Origin: Eremothecium cymbalariae DBVPG#7215
Taxonomy: Eukaryota > Ascomycota > Saccharomycetes > Saccharomycetales > Saccharomycetaceae
Length of the DNA: 64,000 nt
NCBI RefSeq assembly: GCF_000235365.1
Contig: NC_016452.1
Span: forward strand, 248,001-312,000
Direction: 5' to 3'
Shown here: piece by piece, positions 61,617-64,000 of the stretch
Layout of the letters: every line of letters begins with the position of its first letter
Position numbering within the stretch: position 1 is the stretch's first letter
The notes under the pieces: model-generated
The model's database searches: none
The model's input: the letters and a program-made list of their open reading frames with translations, nothing else
Told to the model about the DNA's origin: nothing
Made by a program: the position numbers and the translations under genes

Positions 61617-63296
61617 TTAGTGGTCATGGGGATCTTCCTTTGGTGGCTCCGGAAACACAGTAATCATCGTGTCGATTCTTAGTATTGCAATGCAAGCCTC
61701 CAAGGCAGATTTCAAGGACTTAATCTTACTAATTGTTGGTTCTAACACACCAGCACTGACCTCGTCAACAATCTTACCCCTGATCAAGTCTAAGCCGTAG
61801 TTTCTATACTTTTTCTTTTTCAAATCGTCAGGTTTGGCCTGCTGACTAGCTGCGTGATAAGACCTCAATTTTGCAATCAATTCGCTTGAATCCTTAGCGG
61901 CGTTAACAGCGAGAGTCTTTGGGATGATTAGTAAAGTACCGGCAAACTCTGCAATAGCTAACTGTTCTCTAGAACCCACAGTTGTCGCAAAGTTGTCCAA
62001 ATAGATGTTTAGAGCAGTTTCAACACAACCTCCCCCAGGCACAACGTTGCCACTTTCCAGAGTTCTCTTAATCACAGACAAGGAGTCGTGTAACGAGCGT
62101 TCCATTTCATCTAAAGAATAGTCATTGGGTCCACGTAAAATAATAGATGATGACGAATACTTGGCCGTACCCTTAATTAAGATACACTCATCATCGGAAA
62201 ACTTCGCCTGCACCACCTCTTGGCATGTACCTAAATAGCTAGGTTCAAATGTTTCATCACCGTCCAAGTTCGACATCGAGCTAATTAAGGAAGCGCCCGT
62301 AGCCCGAGCGATTCTTCTCAAGTCTTCTTTCTTACAGCGTCTAACAGCCATAATGTTCGCCTCTACAAATGCTTTTAAACACAGATCGTCGATGCCCTTC
62401 GTTGTCAGAACAACTTGAGTACCAGCATCTATAATTTTTTTGACTCTTTCCATAACAATACCAACTTCACGCTTACGAATCTCTTCCAACTGGTCAGGAT
62501 CATCGATATTGATATGAACGCCCATAGCCATTCTTGCCTTTTGAAGATTAATATCCAAACACGCTACCTTCACGGCACCGCCACTTATCTGCTTTGGCAT
62601 AGCTTGCGACGCCACCGTACAATTCAATGCATAACCTTGAACTAATACCGATTCTCTAGCTGACTTCCCGTGTGCCTTTAGAATATTCACAGCCTTCACA
62701 GGATACCTGACCTCCCCTTTGGTGTTTTGGGTCTTGACAGCCAAAAGCGCATCAACTACCATGGTGCTGAAAAATTCGGAATCAGAACCAATGATCTTCG
62801 AAGACATACTCGTCTTTGCGATATTAACCAACGTTTCCTTACCCAACGAATCAACCGGTTGCGATAGCACTTCCTCAATGTACCTAATGGCCTCCCTCAA
62901 AGCGACCCTAAACCCTGTAATGATAGTAGTAGGATGGATCTTATTCTTCACAAGCTCATTGGCCCGTTTGAGCAACTCAGAAGCAATAATAACAACACTT
63001 GTCGTACCATCACCAACCTCACGATCCTGCTGCTGAGCTAAATCAACCAAAATCTTCCCTGCTGGATGCTGCACATCCAACAACGACAGTATCGTAGCAC
63101 CATCGTTCGTAACAGTAAAATCACCAATATCATCAACTAACATCTTATCCAATCCAACTGGACCTAAAGATGACTTGACCACATTTGCCACCGCTAACGC
63201 TGCCAAAACATTCTGGTTGCGAATATCGTCTCCTGAAATCTTCTCACCATCTAGAAACAACGTATCAGAACGCTGATTATTGAAAACTTGGGCCAT
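61617..63296 (-). CDS. TCP1: TCP-1 chaperonin subunit alpha (CCT1)
   Basis: A 559-residue group II chaperonin subunit (S. cerevisiae Tcp1 is 559), one of eight in the CCT/TRiC ring that folds actin and tubulin. ATP-binding motifs are in place: [24 protein letters not shown] near residues 42-65, the phosphate loop GDGTTS near 95-100, and GGGCVE near 409-414. The ATG at 63296 gives the usual N-terminus [19 protein letters not shown]. Position next to UPC2 matches YDR212W-YDR213W. Confidence 0.98.
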   Translation of the reverse strand: MAQVFNNQRSDTLFLDGEKISGDDIRNQNVLAALAVANVVKSSLGPVGLDKMLVDDIGDFTVTNDGATILSLLDVQHPAGKILVDLAQQQDREVGDGTTSVVIIASELLKRANELVKNKIHPTTIITGFRVALREAIRYIEEVLSQPVDSLGKETLVNIAKTSMSSKIIGSDSEFFSTMVVDALLAVKTQNTKGEVRYPVKAVNILKAHGKSARESVLVQGYALNCTVASQAMPKQISGGAVKVACLDINLQKARMAMGVHINIDDPDQLEEIRKREVGIVMERVKKIIDAGTQVVLTTKGIDDLCLKAFVEANIMAVRRCKKEDLRRIARATGASLISSMSNLDGDETFEPSYLGTCQEVVQAKFSDDECILIKGTAKYSSSSIILRGPNDYSLDEMERSLHDSLSVIKRTLESGNVVPGGGCVETALNIYLDNFATTVGSREQLAIAEFAGTLLIIPKTLAVNAAKDSSELIAKLRSYHAASQQAKPDDLKKKKYRNYGLDLIRGKIVDEVSAGVLEPTISKIKSLKSALEACIAILRIDTMITVFPEPPKEDPHDH

Positions 63297-63887
63297 CCTG
63301 CAATCTATTTCTTATCGAAATGCAATGATACCTCTGTAGTTGTCTATCTTTCAACGTTTGCCACCGACTTTTACAACACCATATCTAAATAAATTGGGCC
63401 AAATTCTGCTTACAGCAAAAGAACGTCACCAGAATTTTCAAAAAACCAACACTCAAAATCGCTATTTACGTTACCCGGCCTTGTATCACGTGACACCGCG
63501 ACGAATGCCAATTTACATTTCTGGTCGAGAATTTGTTATGTAAGCGTCGTACTTTACTTGGAAGTATACTTTTAAACTGGACGGTTATGAAAGTCTAGAC
63601 AGAAATATCTCTCCAAAATATGTTTTCCAGTCTAAATTTAGTTTGCCGTAGATACGGGCACGATAAGTGCAACCTTCCTGAGAGCACTCAACGGAAAGAA
63701 ATTTTTCTTTTGATAGAGGGTGGGGTGGGGGGAGGGAGAGGGGGGATCTGGCTTATGATGGAAAGGAAGTGGAATTTGCGGTGGCTTTCTATAACAAATA
63801 ATCCAAGGTTTCAAAAAATTTTGCTGGTGTAAATGAAAGTCAACTGATGTAAATATCTAATTTACAACCACAACTATAGTTGATACT
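63297..63887. other. Intergenic, TCP1 promoter and upstream region of a right-edge gene
   Basis: A 591-base spacer. It holds one CACGTG near 63487 (about 190 bases before the TCP1 ATG) and a strong G-run tract at 63718-63745. No RNA gene recognised. Confidence 0.55.
63718..63745 (+). repeat. G-run tract, strong G-quadruplex candidate
   Basis: Five G runs (3, 4, 6, 3 and 6 long) separated by one to three bases on the plus strand. Confidence 0.8.
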
Positions 63888-64000
63888 ATGATTGCACAAC
63901 ATGTTCCTTGGTATGACGCCTTAGAAAACGCGATAAAAACAAAATTAGTAAGTTTTGGCAAAAAACAAAATAATAATAAGAATAATAATAATAGTAACAA
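63888..64000 (+). CDS. Possible gene start cut by the right edge
   Basis: An ATG at 63888 opens a frame of at least 37 codons with no stop before the window ends. It begins MIAQHVPWYDALENAIK and goes into an Asn-rich stretch (QNNNKNNNNSN). The first ~25 residues look protein-like, with mixed hydrophobic and charged residues. In S. cerevisiae GCD6 follows TCP1, but this does not resemble Gcd6. I do not recognise it. Thirty-seven open codons alone could occur by chance. Confidence 0.4.
   Translation, partial: MIAQHVPWYDALENAIKTKLVSFGKKQNNNKNNNNSN

Overview
The window is nuclear DNA of a budding yeast (Saccharomycetaceae). Genes are intron-poor and densely packed on both strands, and nearly every protein is recognisable as an ortholog of a Saccharomyces cerevisiae gene. 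From left to right the order is IVY1 (cut by the left edge), MRPL11, TRM8, GGC1, PCF11, an unrecognised coiled-coil gene, SIR4, ADK1, a C2H2 zinc-finger gene, MSC3, HTA1, HTB1, CCC1, RSA3, UTP13, IFH1, GTB1, an F-box gene (MFB1/UCC1 ancestor), BUR2, SPR28, ADY4, RAD9, ADR1, AHA1, UPC2/ECM22, TCP1, and an unidentified gene start at the right edge. In S. cerevisiae these genes lie on separate chromosome IV and XII tracks (YDR212-YDR229, YLR219-YLR228, YDL198-YDL202). Here the tracks are interleaved with one copy of each duplicated gene. That is the arrangement expected of a lineage that did not undergo the whole-genome duplication (Kluyveromyces, Lachancea, Eremothecium, Torulaspora or Zygosaccharomyces type). 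I cannot fix the genus from sequence alone.

Region by region: 1-6.2 kb holds translation, tRNA modification, mitochondrial GTP/GDP carrier and mRNA 3'-end processing genes. 6.5-16.5 kb holds two long low-complexity coiled-coil genes in tandem on the minus strand; the second is SIR4, and the first has no homolog I recognise. 17.6-22.9 kb is a 5.3-kb gap without a convincing gene, rich in G and C homopolymers, ending in a long TTA-type repeat before a zinc-finger gene. 27.8-29.3 kb is a divergent H2A/H2B pair whose shared promoter carries three inverted repeats, one built around two MluI cell-cycle boxes. 31-38 kb is a ribosome-biogenesis cluster (RSA3, UTP13, IFH1). 39-51 kb holds ER quality control, F-box, transcription kinase cyclin, sporulation septin, meiotic spindle-pole and DNA-damage checkpoint genes. 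51.6-63.3 kb is a minus-strand series: ADR1, AHA1, UPC2 and TCP1.

Points that most deserve a second look: the unidentified gene next to SIR4, whose frame needs at least two single-base corrections in A runs; ADR1, which is split by one base at an A9 run; ADY4, which has no in-frame ATG and may have a small 5' exon; the palindromes of the histone promoter; two perfect hairpins upstream of ADR1; and candidate regulatory sites that match known biology (PAC at TRM8 and RSA3, a sterol element at UPC2, a heat-shock element at AHA1). Gene identities rest on my reading of the translations plus gene order; no database search was run.
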